A stretch of 64,000 nucleotides of DNA from Pseudomonadota bacterium (GTDB lineage Bacteria > Pseudomonadota > Alphaproteobacteria > Rhizobiales > Xanthobacteraceae). The stretch spans positions 1 to 64,000 of the forward strand of contig JAEXYA010000026.1 of the NCBI GenBank assembly GCA_023451825.1, given 5' to 3'. Shown here piece by piece: positions 25,510 through 33,375 of the stretch. The notes under the pieces were generated by a model. It was given only the letters and a program-made list of their open reading frames with translations, did no database searches and was not told the DNA's origin. Each line of letters begins with the position of its first letter. Within the stretch, counting starts at the first letter, position 1. The translations under genes and the position numbers were made by a program.

Positions 25510-26858
25510 ACACGCGCTCGCTGTCATTTCGGTTGAGCTGCGCGGCTGCGCTGGCGATCGCGATCGCACTCAGCCTTGCGGCGTTCGGGCTCCGAAGCAT
25601 CTTTAACCAGGAGATCGAGCGCCGCGCCGCAGCCGAGCTTGGCCAGATCGTGGTGGCACTCGCCGGCCAGGTGAAGATCGACGCCAGCGGCACGCCGTCG
25701 CTGGAAGCGCCGATGTCCGATCCACGCTTCGAAAAGCCCTATAGCGGGCTCTATTGGCAGATCGGCCATGGCGAGAACCGCGCGCGCTCACGCTCGCTGT
25801 GGGATTTTTCGCTGGACGTCCCGGACGCACAGCATGGCGATGCGCGCTGGACCACCGATCTTGCGGGACCGGACCAGGCAAAGCTGCTGGCTGTTGTGCA
25901 GACGATTGCCGTAGCGTCACCGTCAGAGCCGGACGCACGCTTGCAACTCGTCGCGGCACTGGACAGAACCGACCTCGCCAAATCGCAGCAATATCTTTTC
26001 AGGCTGCTGGCGCTTTCGCTCGGCGCACTCGGCATCATCCTCATCATTGCGATGTCGCTTTTCATCCGCCTCGCTCTGCGGCCCTTCAATGAACTGGGAC
26101 GCGGGCTGCGACGTATTCATCTCGGCAGCAGCCGCGCACTTGGCGGCCGTTTTCCAGATGAGGTTCAGCCCGTGGTGGACGATCTCAACCGGCTCATCGC
26201 CTTTCAGGACGCAGCACTCGAGCGCGCGAAAACACATGCAGCCGACCTGGCCCATGGATTGAAGACCCCACTCGCTGTTCTGGGCGCCGTCGCCCGGCAG
26301 GCGCGCTACGACGATCGGAGCGAACTCGCCGATCCCATCGACGAGCAGATCCTGCTCATGGGTAAACAGGTCGATCGTGTGCTTGCGCGCGCGCGCGCTG
26401 GCGTGTCAGCCGCTTTGAGCCGTGGCGCCATTCCCGTTGCGCCCGTGGCTGAGAAGATCGTCCGCGCGCTGCGTCGCCTGCCCGACGATCGGGGCTTGCG
26501 ATGGGATTGCGACATCGATGGCCATGTCAGTTTCCCGGGTGACGAAGGCGACCTCACCGAAATGCTCGCCAACCTGCTGGACAATGCCCGCAAATGGGCG
26601 GCAACGCGTGTACGGCTCACCGTAACGCAGACCACCGATCAGACAGCGCTACGTGTGGAGGACGATGGTCCCGGCCTGCAAACCGAACAGATGCAGACGA
26701 TCGGCCGCGGACAGCGCTGGGATGAAACGCTGCCCGGTACCGGCTTTGGCCTCGCCATCACCCGCGACCTCGCGGAAGCCTATCGGGGCCGGATCGAACT
26801 GGAGCGTTCGTCGCTTGGCGGCCTCAGCGTCGCTGTCATCGTGCCAAAGCCGGCCTGA
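25506..26858 (+). CDS. Sensor histidine kinase (FeuQ/PhoQ-like)
   Basis: 450 residues from a GTG that overlaps the response regulator stop. Membrane helix 1 at about 12-32, periplasmic sensor loop 33-162, helix 2 at 163-190, HAMP-like linker, DHp domain with H250 in DLAHGLKTPLAVLG, and an ATPase domain with LANLLDNARKWA (N box), VEDDGPGL (G1) and GTGFGLAIT (G2). The DLAHGLKTP H-box is typical of the PhoQ branch. The periplasmic loop is the place where a PepSY protein could act. The signal is unknown. Confidence 0.92.
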   Translation: MNTRSLSFRLSCAAALAIAIALSLAAFGLRSIFNQEIERRAAAELGQIVVALAGQVKIDASGTPSLEAPMSDPRFEKPYSGLYWQIGHGENRARSRSLWDFSLDVPDAQHGDARWTTDLAGPDQAKLLAVVQTIAVASPSEPDARLQLVAALDRTDLAKSQQYLFRLLALSLGALGIILIIAMSLFIRLALRPFNELGRGLRRIHLGSSRALGGRFPDEVQPVVDDLNRLIAFQDAALERAKTHAADLAHGLKTPLAVLGAVARQARYDDRSELADPIDEQILLMGKQVDRVLARARAGVSAALSRGAIPVAPVAEKIVRALRRLPDDRGLRWDCDIDGHVSFPGDEGDLTEMLANLLDNARKWAATRVRLTVTQTTDQTALRVEDDGPGLQTEQMQTIGRGQRWDETLPGTGFGLAITRDLAEAYRGRIELERSSLGGLSVAVIVPKPA

Positions 26859-26870
26859 CGGCGATCGCAC

Positions 26871-26907
26871 AAAGAAAAAGGGAGAGCCTCTGAGAAAGGC
26901 TCTCCCT
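26871..26907 (-). terminator. Terminator-like hairpin oriented to the minus strand
   Basis: An 11-bp perfect stem (26879-26889 with 26897-26907, GGGAGAGCC core) with a 7-nt loop. On the minus strand the stem is followed by TTTTTCTTT; on the plus strand it is not followed by Ts, although the kinase gene ends just upstream. No minus-strand gene was identified to its right. Confidence 0.65.
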
Positions 26908-27269
26908 GGTCTGATCGATCTTCTCGCGCCGGGCGACATGTTATCGACTGCAAGGCCGACATCCCCACCCCTCCCGCGCGGTGACCGTCTTGTTTGACGA
27001 CAACCCTGTGTATCGAAGCGCGCGAAACGAACCACTGGAGACAGCCCGTTCCGCTCTGGAGTGAGGGCACAGTATCCGCTGTCCCCGGATCCGCAAGAAC
27101 ATGGTGAAGATAACGTTAACGCGGAAAACCCAAAGCGACTCAGTGGAAAACGCGGTTTCGGCATGGACGCTGCAATGACCTCTCTGCACAACATGTAGCG
27201 GTCGGTATTGGATGGATTCGGGACAGATTTGTCCCTGTTCGTCAGCTGGCCGGGTCAGGATCAGCGCGC
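26908..27269. other. Intergenic region, possible minus-strand non-coding transcript
   Basis: 362 nt without a supported protein gene. It contains a C-rich tract at 26959-26975 (acatccccacccctccc) identical to 26 kb-region copy at 29526-29542, and it is bounded on the left by a terminator facing the minus strand. A small RNA reading leftward would fit, but no promoter was recognised. Confidence 0.35.
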
Positions 27270-27827
27270 ATGAAACATCCTTCGAACCGGAAGTTTTTCG
27301 CCTATTGGGACGAAAAGCGCGGTTTTGCGCGTGCCCCCGATCGCAGCGAGATCGAGCCCGGCCCGATGCGTGAGCTGCTCGGCGATATTTTCGTCCTGGG
27401 CTACGACAAGGCTGCGAACTTCCCATTCCGCGTCGCCGGCACCAGAGTTTGTGCCCTGCTCGGCCGTGACCTGAAGAACAGGCCGTTTCCGGAACTGTTC
27501 AGCCTTACTGCGCGCAGCGAGATCGAGGAGATGGTGGCAGCCGTTTCAGAAGAACAGCTGGTTGCCGTCGCCGGCGTGACGGCCCACACCGAATTCGGCG
27601 ACAAGGCGCATCTGGAGCTGCTGCTGCTCCCCTTCGCCGCACGCGCGCATACGCCGATCAGCCTGACCGGCCTCCTGGCCCCCATGACGCCGTTCAATGG
27701 CCGGCTGGGCCCGTTGCAGATCACGTCGTATCGCTATCTCGCACATCAACCGCAGCGCTTTGCACCGCGCGTGATGCGCAAGCTGCAGGCTGCGCGCGGC
27801 CTGATGGTATATGAAGGCGTGCGCTGA
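27270..27827 (+). CDS. PAS-fold protein (PAS_5 family)
   Basis: 185-residue single-domain protein of the alphaproteobacterial PAS_5 family. The pattern FAYWDEKRGFARAPDRSEIEP, GDIFVLGYDKAANFPFRVAGTRV, LGRDLKNRPFPELF and LLLLPFAARAHTPISLTG is characteristic. Such proteins are cytosolic; the Caulobacter member MopJ affects motility and cell-cycle signalling, but most are uncharacterised. It is followed after 128 nt by a tandem PilZ gene, consistent with a second-messenger role that is only inferred. Confidence 0.8.
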   Translation: MKHPSNRKFFAYWDEKRGFARAPDRSEIEPGPMRELLGDIFVLGYDKAANFPFRVAGTRVCALLGRDLKNRPFPELFSLTARSEIEEMVAAVSEEQLVAVAGVTAHTEFGDKAHLELLLLPFAARAHTPISLTGLLAPMTPFNGRLGPLQITSYRYLAHQPQRFAPRVMRKLQAARGLMVYEGVR

Positions 27828-27955
27828 CGACCTCTACGCGATCGTTGCTGAGCGCCACCCCAATTGGTTGCGGAAAAGCGGTATTTGTAACGCCGCATTA
27901 ACCTTGCGGGCTTTACGGTCAGTTTGAAATTCCCCGCAGGACCGGCCTGACACCG

Positions 27956-28570
27956 ATGGCGCTCGCCCAGACAAGATCGATTCTTCCTTCTCCCGAAGAA
28001 CGGCGACGCTTCCAGCGCGTGAAAGTCCATCTTCTCGGCCGCTACATGCTGCCGGATCGCCGCGAATTCCCGTGCCAGGTCATCAATATGTCTCCCGGCG
28101 GCCTCGCACTGCTCGGCCCCGGCATCGGCCAGGTCGGTGACCGGGTCATCGCATATCTCGATCATATCGGCCGCGTCGAAGGCAAGATTGCCCGCATCAT
28201 CGACAATGGCTTTGCGATGACCGTGGGCGCCACCCCGCGCAAACGCGACAAGCTGGCGGCGCAGCTGACCTGGCTCGCCAATCGCGACATCCTCAATCTG
28301 CCGGAAGACCGCCGCCACGACCGTATCGTGCCGCGCAACCCGATCGTGGTCCTCACCCTCGAGGACGGCATCCAGATGAATGTCCGCATCATCGACCTGT
28401 CGCTGTCGGGCGCCGCCATCGCGGCGGAGAAGCGTCCGCCGCTGAATGCCCAGGTCATGCTCGGCCGCGTTCCGTCGCGCGTCGTCCGTCACCTCGAAGA
28501 AGGCTTCGCGCTCGAGTTCGCGCATGAGCAGTCTCCGGAGACGTTGGAAGACAGCGTCAACGCGCGGTAA
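27956..28570 (+). CDS. Tandem PilZ-domain protein
   Basis: 204 residues with two PilZ domains. The first (about 15-105) has RRRFQRVKVHL with NMSPGG; the second (about 115-200) has RRHDRIVPRNPIVVL with DLSLSG. Both keep the RxxxR and D/NxSxxG cyclic-di-GMP-binding motifs, the second more canonically. The product may act as an adaptor binding two ligand molecules. No membrane segment. Likely output: motility, exopolysaccharide or adhesion, in line with the periplasmic protease encoded next. Confidence 0.85.
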   Translation: MALAQTRSILPSPEERRRFQRVKVHLLGRYMLPDRREFPCQVINMSPGGLALLGPGIGQVGDRVIAYLDHIGRVEGKIARIIDNGFAMTVGATPRKRDKLAAQLTWLANRDILNLPEDRRHDRIVPRNPIVVLTLEDGIQMNVRIIDLSLSGAAIAAEKRPPLNAQVMLGRVPSRVVRHLEEGFALEFAHEQSPETLEDSVNAR

Positions 28571-28877
28571 ACGCGCAAGCGCACCCAATCCTGTTTTTGT
28601 AGTGTTGTGAGTGCGCTATCCGCGTCCGGGGATACCGCGCGCGTGCGTACAGGTTAATCGCCGAAGTTAACGCGTGAGCGAAAGCTGACACGCAGTTCCT
28701 GATTTTCCAGCCATTCAGCAATTAACGCACGCCATTTTACGCAAACTCGATTGCGTAAAATTTGAATCAATCTTGCCGCTTGTTTGAATTGTAGTCGTCT
28801 CAATTGCACTTCGCCGACTTAGCGGGGACGAAAATCCTTCCTGCCAATGATGGTCCCAACAAAAACGGGGGCCAACA
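28571..28877. other. Intergenic region with an AT-rich dyad
   Basis: 307 nt with no supported gene. Positions 28734-28761 hold a perfect 11-bp inverted repeat, attttacgcaa and ttgcgtaaaat with a 6-nt spacer, about 120 nt upstream of the cysteine protease gene. It could be a regulator site or transcript end; nothing downstream of it resembles a T-tract. Confidence 0.5.
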
Positions 28878-29495
28878 ATGGCTGGTAACACGGGGCGTAT
28901 CACTGGATTTGTCGTTGCGGCGATCCTGTGCGGACTTTCTGCGACAGCACATGCGGCTGGCGAAAAACTTTATGCAAGTCTCGGCGACACCACACGTGCG
29001 CCGATCGGTTGGGTCGAATTCTGCTCGGAGAATCCGGGCGAGTGCCGCGGCGGTGCCACGCAGCCACGCGACATCGTGATTACGCAGACGGCGTGGAAGG
29101 ACCTGGTGCGCGTCAATCGTTGGGTCAACGAGACGATCAAGCCGCTCACCGACATGGATCATTGGGGCGTGATCGAGAAGTGGTCGCTGCCCGACGACGG
29201 CTACGGCGATTGCGAAGACTACGTCTTGCTGAAGCGCAAGATGCTGATCGAGGCCGGCTGGCCACGTGAGGCGCTGCTCATCACCGTGGTGCGCGACAAG
29301 AAGGGCGACGGCCATGCCGTGCTCACCGTGAAGACCGACAAGGGTGAATACATTCTCGATAATCAGAACGAGAACGTGCTCGCCTGGACCGAGACCGGCT
29401 ACCGCTTCGTCAAGCGTCAGTCGCAGAGCGATCCGAACCAATGGGTCTCGCTCGGCGACAACCGCCCAGCCGTCGCGACCGCCAGTTCACGCTAA
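28878..29495 (+). CDS. Bacterial transglutaminase-like cysteine proteinase (BTLCP, LapG-like)
   Basis: 205 residues with a signal peptide ending near ATAHAA, so periplasmic. The papain-like triad is visible: C112 in YGDCEDYVLLKR, H146 in GHAVLTV and D161 in YILDNQ. The family includes LapG, which clips surface adhesins when cyclic-di-GMP falls; no LapD-like receptor or large adhesin is encoded in this window. WVNETIKPLTD and the DHWGVIEKW segment are standard for rhizobial members. A strong terminator follows at 29563. Confidence 0.9.
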   Translation: MAGNTGRITGFVVAAILCGLSATAHAAGEKLYASLGDTTRAPIGWVEFCSENPGECRGGATQPRDIVITQTAWKDLVRVNRWVNETIKPLTDMDHWGVIEKWSLPDDGYGDCEDYVLLKRKMLIEAGWPREALLITVVRDKKGDGHAVLTVKTDKGEYILDNQNENVLAWTETGYRFVKRQSQSDPNQWVSLGDNRPAVATASSR

Positions 29496-29562
29496 CAGCA
29501 AGATTTGGAGACACGCGACCCGGTCACATCCCCACCCCTCCCCGTCCCAGACCGGATCGCGC

Positions 29563-29600
29563 GCGCCCGAGCTTCCCCCAAAGCTCGGGCGCAACTTTTT
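29563..29600 (+). terminator. Rho-independent terminator after the BTLCP gene
   Basis: A 12-bp perfect stem (29563-29574 with 29581-29592, GCGCCCGAGC core), a 6-nt C-rich loop, then aacttttttgg. A C-rich tract shared with 26959-26975 lies just upstream. Confidence 0.9.
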
Positions 29601-29655
29601 TGGCGGCGCAATTCGCTGATGAAGCGCGTCGGCACGGCATGCAGATGACGGTGAG

Positions 29656-29850
29656 TTAGTTGCGGCGCGTTCTGTTGGGATCAAGCGTGCCGTCAGCGCG
29701 ATAACCAAAACGCGCGAGCGCGGTAGCCGCGATACGCTGGCCGAAGCGCCGCTCGAATTCGCAAAACATCCAAACGAAAGCCATTGCGAGCGCGCACACA
29801 GTCGCCACAAAAAACAGCGTGAGATGGGAAATATCAAGGATCATGATCAT
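29656..29850 (-). CDS. Small membrane protein, hypothetical
   Basis: 64 residues if started at the ATG at 29850. One clear transmembrane helix (LTLFFVATVCALAMAFVWMF) followed by a basic cytosolic tail (CEFERRFGQRIAATALARFG). The frame continues upstream without plausible coding sequence. Similar one-helix proteins are common in rhizobia. No function proposed. Confidence 0.45.
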   Translation of the reverse strand: MIMILDISHLTLFFVATVCALAMAFVWMFCEFERRFGQRIAATALARFGYRADGTLDPNRTRRN

Positions 29851-30073
29851 CTGCCCGGGTTTGCAAATCGAAACTCGCAATTGACGAAACAGCCGACCTG
29901 ACGTCCCCTCGCGCTTATCGGGCTGCGCTAATCTGACGATGCGCGGCACAAAGTACCGCCGCATCGCCGATTGCGACTTTAGTAGCATATTGCAAATCTG
30001 CGCGTGAGTGTCGCGCGTGACGCGCTCCTCTACGCAAAACGCATGGATATCGCCGCGCTCGCGCAGCTAGACC

Positions 30074-30421
30074 CTATTCGCAGACTTCAACGCGACGAAC
30101 GCGCCAGCCCTTCGATGTCCGCACACGCTGATTGGCGAGACGACACCCACCGAGATCCTCGTAACGATAGATCGACGGATAACCATAGCCGTACCCGTAA
30201 TACGGGCCGTAGCCGTAATAGCCGGGATATCCGAAGCCAAATCCGAAGCCAGCACCGCGGTAAAATCCGCCGCGATGGAAGCCGCCATGAAACCCTCCAC
30301 CGCGGAAACCGCCGCCATGAAATCCGCCACCACCGTGGCCGCCACGGGCCTCAGCGACCGTTGGCACTGCCAGTGCGAGGGTGGCGACTGCCATCACTCC
30401 AAACATCACCTTGCGTAACAT
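30074..30421 (-). CDS. Secreted Gly/Tyr/His-rich protein
   Basis: 115 residues. A signal peptide (MLRKVMFGVMAVATLALAV to AEA) is followed by GGHGGGGFHGGGFRGGGFHG-type repeats and GYPGYYGYGPYYGYGYGYP, then a C-terminal segment with two cysteines (GGCRLANQRVRTSKGWRVRR). Proteins of this composition are abundant, uncharacterised exported products of Bradyrhizobium relatives. GGAGAG precedes the start. The repeat makes a surface, matrix or metal-binding role possible, without proof. Confidence 0.8.
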   Translation of the reverse strand: MLRKVMFGVMAVATLALAVPTVAEARGGHGGGGFHGGGFRGGGFHGGFHRGGFYRGAGFGFGFGYPGYYGYGPYYGYGYGYPSIYRYEDLGGCRLANQRVRTSKGWRVRRVEVCE

Positions 30422-30560
30422 TGCTACTCTCCGCTCGGCGCAGACTGCGCCTTCACTGGTAGCTATTTAACCCGCCACGCAGGCCTTGCGAAATTCAAAC
30501 GCCGTCACTTGTTCGCGACTGGCGCTGATGGTTTTTCATTCCTGAAACTGGCGACCTTGG

Positions 30561-30854
30561 TCAGCAGCCTTTGCAGATATTCTTCACCTTGCGATCGACT
30601 TCGCGATCCTGCTTATCGACGAGGTCGTTGCCGGTGGAGGGTTTCCCGTCATAGGACTGCCCAGTGCCACTAGCCCCGGTGGTGATGCCCGCCGGCGCGC
30701 GCCCGCCACTTGAATTGGCGGTGCCTGCACTGTTGGTGCCCGCCGCACCACCGCCTGCTCCACCACCCGCACCGCCACTTTGAGCGAAGACTGCGTTGGA
30801 TGACAGCAACAAGATGGCCGCGGCCCCGGCGATGAATTTCGATGTATGAGCCAT
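30561..30854 (-). CDS. Exported small Gly/Ser-rich protein
   Basis: 97 residues: signal peptide (FIAGAAAILLLSSNAVFAQ), a Gly/Ala/Ser-rich middle (GGAGGGAGGGAAG) and a conserved-looking C terminus LVDKQDREVDRKVKNICKGC ending in a CxxC. Start at 30854 is supported by GGGAG about 9 nt upstream. Monocistronic, divergent from the following small gene. Function unknown. Confidence 0.65.
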   Translation of the reverse strand: MAHTSKFIAGAAAILLLSSNAVFAQSGGAGGGAGGGAAGTNSAGTANSSGGRAPAGITTGASGTGQSYDGKPSTGNDLVDKQDREVDRKVKNICKGC

Positions 30855-30958
30855 GCGTGATCTCCCTTTCGGGGGCAACGACAGTTAGACGCACCAGTTC
30901 CCGCTTCCGGAACGAATCCACGATGCGAGGCTTGACCTCGCATCAATGGGTTCATGCC

Positions 30959-31243
30959 ATGCGGAAACTGATCGACTTCGATGACGACACATTGGACAAG
31001 CTGAAGCAGCTCGGTCGTGATCGGATGGCGACCATTCAGGAGCTGGCGGACGAGGCTTTTGCTGATCTCATGAAGAAGCATGGCGTGCCGATTGATCTTA
31101 AGGACGCGCTACGCAAAAGCGTAAAGAGCGCAGGCCAACCAACATCAACGCGCCGTACTTCGGTGCACTCCAACTCTTCAACCGAAACAAGGAAGCGCCC
31201 GCATGCCAAACGAGCCGCAAAAAGATCCGTTCGTCGAGGGTGA
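30959..31243 (+). CDS. Small basic protein with ribbon-helix-helix-like N terminus
   Basis: 94 residues. KLIDFDDDTLDKLKQLGRDR followed by ATIQELADEAFADLMKKHG has the strand-helix-helix spacing of antitoxin-like DNA-binding proteins. The C-terminal 30 residues are Lys/Arg/Ser-rich and low in complexity, suited to nucleic-acid binding. No toxin gene is adjacent. The last 41 nt overlap the next small gene in another frame, so the two are probably co-expressed. Confidence 0.55.
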   Translation: MRKLIDFDDDTLDKLKQLGRDRMATIQELADEAFADLMKKHGVPIDLKDALRKSVKSAGQPTSTRRTSVHSNSSTETRKRPHAKRAAKRSVRRG

Positions 31244-31376
31244 GAGCGCTGCTCAGAAGAACATCCCGGCCGAAGGCAATCCATATCAGGACGGCACGGA
31301 GGACTTTGCGTTGTGGAGCGCGGGGCACGAACGCGTCGCCAGCGCCATGGAAGCGCAGGAGTCAGAAGGCACCTGA
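31203..31376 (+). CDS. Rmf/CrpP-like micro-protein
   Basis: A 57-residue frame (ATG 31203, TGA 31374-31376) preceded by AAGGAAG about 9 nt upstream. The product contains NPYQDGTEDFALWSAGHERV, matching the NPY-x-G-x-x-x-x-x-LW-x-x-G-x-x-x-A pattern of small proteins in the Rmf/CrpP-like fold found across alphaproteobacteria. Such proteins are linked to ribosome modulation or are uncharacterised. It overlaps the end of the preceding gene by 41 nt. Confidence 0.6.
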   Translation: MPNEPQKDPFVEGESAAQKNIPAEGNPYQDGTEDFALWSAGHERVASAMEAQESEGT

Positions 31377-31384
31377 AACTGGCG

Positions 31385-31417
31385 GGTGGGCCAAAGTCGC
31401 GTAGCGACGTGCCCACC
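31385..31417. repeat. Short palindromic repeat related to family A
   Basis: ggtgggccaaagtcgcgtag is paired with cgacgtgcccacc, giving gtcgc/gcgac and ggtgggc/gcccacc arms. It lies between the micro-protein gene and the convergent carbonic anhydrase-like gene. Confidence 0.5.
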
Positions 31418-31473
31418 TTCAGGTGCGGCGGTGAGGTCGGCGTGTTGCGCTTTGACCATCACACAAGCAAGCA

Positions 31474-32004
31474 TCAGCCGATCTTTTTCATGCCCTGCTT
31501 GAAGCGCGGTCCGTTAGCAGCATAGAATCGCGCAGCGCTGCCCATGGCTGCCACCTGCTCCGGCGACAGCGTGCGGATCACGCGCGCTGGTGAGCCGATG
31601 ATGAGCGAATTTTCCGGAAATTCCTTGCCCTCGGTGATCACCGATCCGGCACCAACGATGCTGTTCTTGCCGATGCGCGCGCCGTTCATCACGATCGAGC
31701 CCATCCCGACCAACGCGCCATCCTCGATGGTGCAGCCGTGCAGGATCACATTGTGCCCGACAGTGCAGTTCTTGCCGATCGTAAGTGGAAAGCCCTTGTC
31801 GGTGTGGCAGGTGCAGTTGTCCTGCACATTCGAACCCTCACCTATCTCGATCCATTCATTGTCGCCGCGCAGGACCGCGCCAAACCAGATGCTGGCTTGC
31901 GATTTCAAACGAATCTTGCCGATCACATCGGCCGTATCGGCGATGAAGTAATTTCCGTCGGCCGGAAGGTCCGGGCCTTGCCCGTCGAGTTCGTAAATTG
32001 CCAT
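31474..32004 (-). CDS. Gamma-carbonic anhydrase family protein
   Basis: 176 residues of left-handed beta-helix hexapeptide repeats (VIGKIRLKSQASIWFGAVLRGD through VGHNVILHGCTIEDGALVGMGS). The three zinc-ligand histidines are in place: one in NCTCHTDKG and two in VGHNVILHG. GSVITEGKEFPENSLIIGSPARVIR is the family end of the helix. These proteins bind Zn or Fe; few have proven anhydrase activity. Single cytosolic gene. Confidence 0.9.
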   Translation of the reverse strand: MAIYELDGQGPDLPADGNYFIADTADVIGKIRLKSQASIWFGAVLRGDNEWIEIGEGSNVQDNCTCHTDKGFPLTIGKNCTVGHNVILHGCTIEDGALVGMGSIVMNGARIGKNSIVGAGSVITEGKEFPENSLIIGSPARVIRTLSPEQVAAMGSAARFYAANGPRFKQGMKKIG

Positions 32005-32085
32005 GAGTGCTTGGTCTCCCTATGCGGTTCACACTGCCATGAAGCGGTGTGGGGAGACCAGTGCGTGCTCAGCGTGAGCCCATGC

Positions 32086-32418
32086 TCAAGCCAGAATGCC
32101 GATCGCCTGCAGCGTCAGCACGATGAAAGTGCCTGACATCAGGCTCCAGAAACCGGCAAGCACCGTCGCGATCATCACGAACTGAAAACGATGCGACTCC
32201 GGCGCGCCGGAACGCAGCGTGTTGCGCATGATGATGAACGGCGCGGTGAAGACCAGCAGCGGCACCGCTGCAAACCCTTCCGGGGTCGGTCCCTGCTGAA
32301 GCAGCGCGAAGCTCGGTGGTCGGCTAACGAAAGCCTGATACGCACTGGCAATAGCCCCGGCGATGGCAAAGCCGATGGCGAGCTGAATGAAGCAATTGAG
32401 GGCGATTGGGGTCATCAT
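32086..32418 (-). CDS. Conserved four-helix membrane protein, function unknown
   Basis: About 110 residues from the ATG at 32418. Hydrophobic segments LNCFIQLAIGFAIAGAIASA, AAVPLLVFTAPFIIM and FVMIATVLAGFWSLMSGTFI indicate three or four transmembrane helices; a RNTLRSG loop is well conserved in rhizobial relatives I recall. The longer frame to 32481 adds a polar stretch unlikely to be native. No function known. Confidence 0.6.
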   Translation of the reverse strand: MMTPIALNCFIQLAIGFAIAGAIASAYQAFVSRPPSFALLQQGPTPEGFAAVPLLVFTAPFIIMRNTLRSGAPESHRFQFVMIATVLAGFWSLMSGTFIVLTLQAIGILA

Positions 32419-32653
32419 AAAATTTTCTAGGGCAATTGATTGTTCTCTCTTGCAATGCACCATATTGCGACCGAACGCCACAGTTACGTTAAAAAATCGT
32501 TAACGCCGCTTCTTCAATTTTATGTGGGCGTACCAGTACACCGGTTCCGCTGAGCGAACAGCGAGGTGTTAACCATTCAAGTGCATGTTCGACCGGTTGA
32601 TTCGCCCGTGGAGACGCCGCGGAGCTTGTTGAGTGGTAGTTGCTTACGCGCGC

Positions 32654-33361
32654 ATGTCCCTGCTGTTTCCAACACACCCGACGACGCGGCCACGCCATCG
32701 CCAGCGCCGTCACAGCAATCTTGTACCGATTTTGTTTGGCCTGGGTCTCGCCGCCCCCGCCATTGCCGTGGTCGCCTATTTGCTTTGGCCGACATGGCAG
32801 AGCCAAAAGCCTGGCGACCCCGATCGCATTCCGGTGAGTGTCGGCTCCACGCTGTTCAACGTCCCGACACACGCCTTCCGTCGCAAGGTGCAAAAGCATT
32901 CCGGCCCGCAGGAGCGCGTGGATCTCAGCTACATCTATCCCTCGCTCGAAGCGAGCGAGGCGCCGCGCCATGTGACCGTGGAAAATTTCGACGAGCACGT
33001 GCAGCCGATCGATCGGATCTTTTTGTCGATCTCGGCGCATCATAATGCGACGTCGCCGGATGCGCGGCTGCGCACGATCTATCCCCTCTATGCCGATCAG
33101 GCGTCACGCAGCGCAGACGGGCTGACTGTTCAGCCTTTCTACGACAACACGCCCTACGCCAAAGAAGACCTGTTTCTCGGCAACGCACCGACAATGGTCG
33201 CCCGCTGCACGCGAGACGGTGCCACACCCGGCATGTGCATGAGCGAACGCCGCATCGGCGGCGCCGATCTCACCTTCCGCTTCCCGCGCGCCTGGCTCGA
33301 TGACTGGCGCACGGTCGGCGATGCGATGAACCATCTGTCGACCCAGTTGGGCGGGCAGTGA
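32654..33361 (+). CDS. Membrane-anchored conserved hypothetical protein
   Basis: 235 residues: a basic N terminus, one transmembrane helix (LVPILFGLGLAAPAIAVVAYLLW) and a periplasmic domain (YIYPSLEASEAPRHVTVENF, FLSISAHHNATSPDARLRTIYP, DGLTVQPFYDNTPYAKEDLF, RFPRAWLDDWRTVGDAMNHL). No known motif; two cysteines near the end may pair. Start at the ATG at 32654, with a GTG seven codons earlier possible. Convergent with the exonuclease gene, 14 nt apart. Confidence 0.65.
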   Translation: MSLLFPTHPTTRPRHRQRRHSNLVPILFGLGLAAPAIAVVAYLLWPTWQSQKPGDPDRIPVSVGSTLFNVPTHAFRRKVQKHSGPQERVDLSYIYPSLEASEAPRHVTVENFDEHVQPIDRIFLSISAHHNATSPDARLRTIYPLYADQASRSADGLTVQPFYDNTPYAKEDLFLGNAPTMVARCTRDGATPGMCMSERRIGGADLTFRFPRAWLDDWRTVGDAMNHLSTQLGGQ

Positions 33362-33375
33362 ACCAAGCTGGCGCG

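Noticed and set aside
30250..30350. Repeated ccgccatgaaa-type units as a CRISPR or tandem DNA repeat
   Set aside because: The repeats are codons for the Gly/His/Phe-rich region of the secreted protein at 30074-30421; there are no spacers of constant length.
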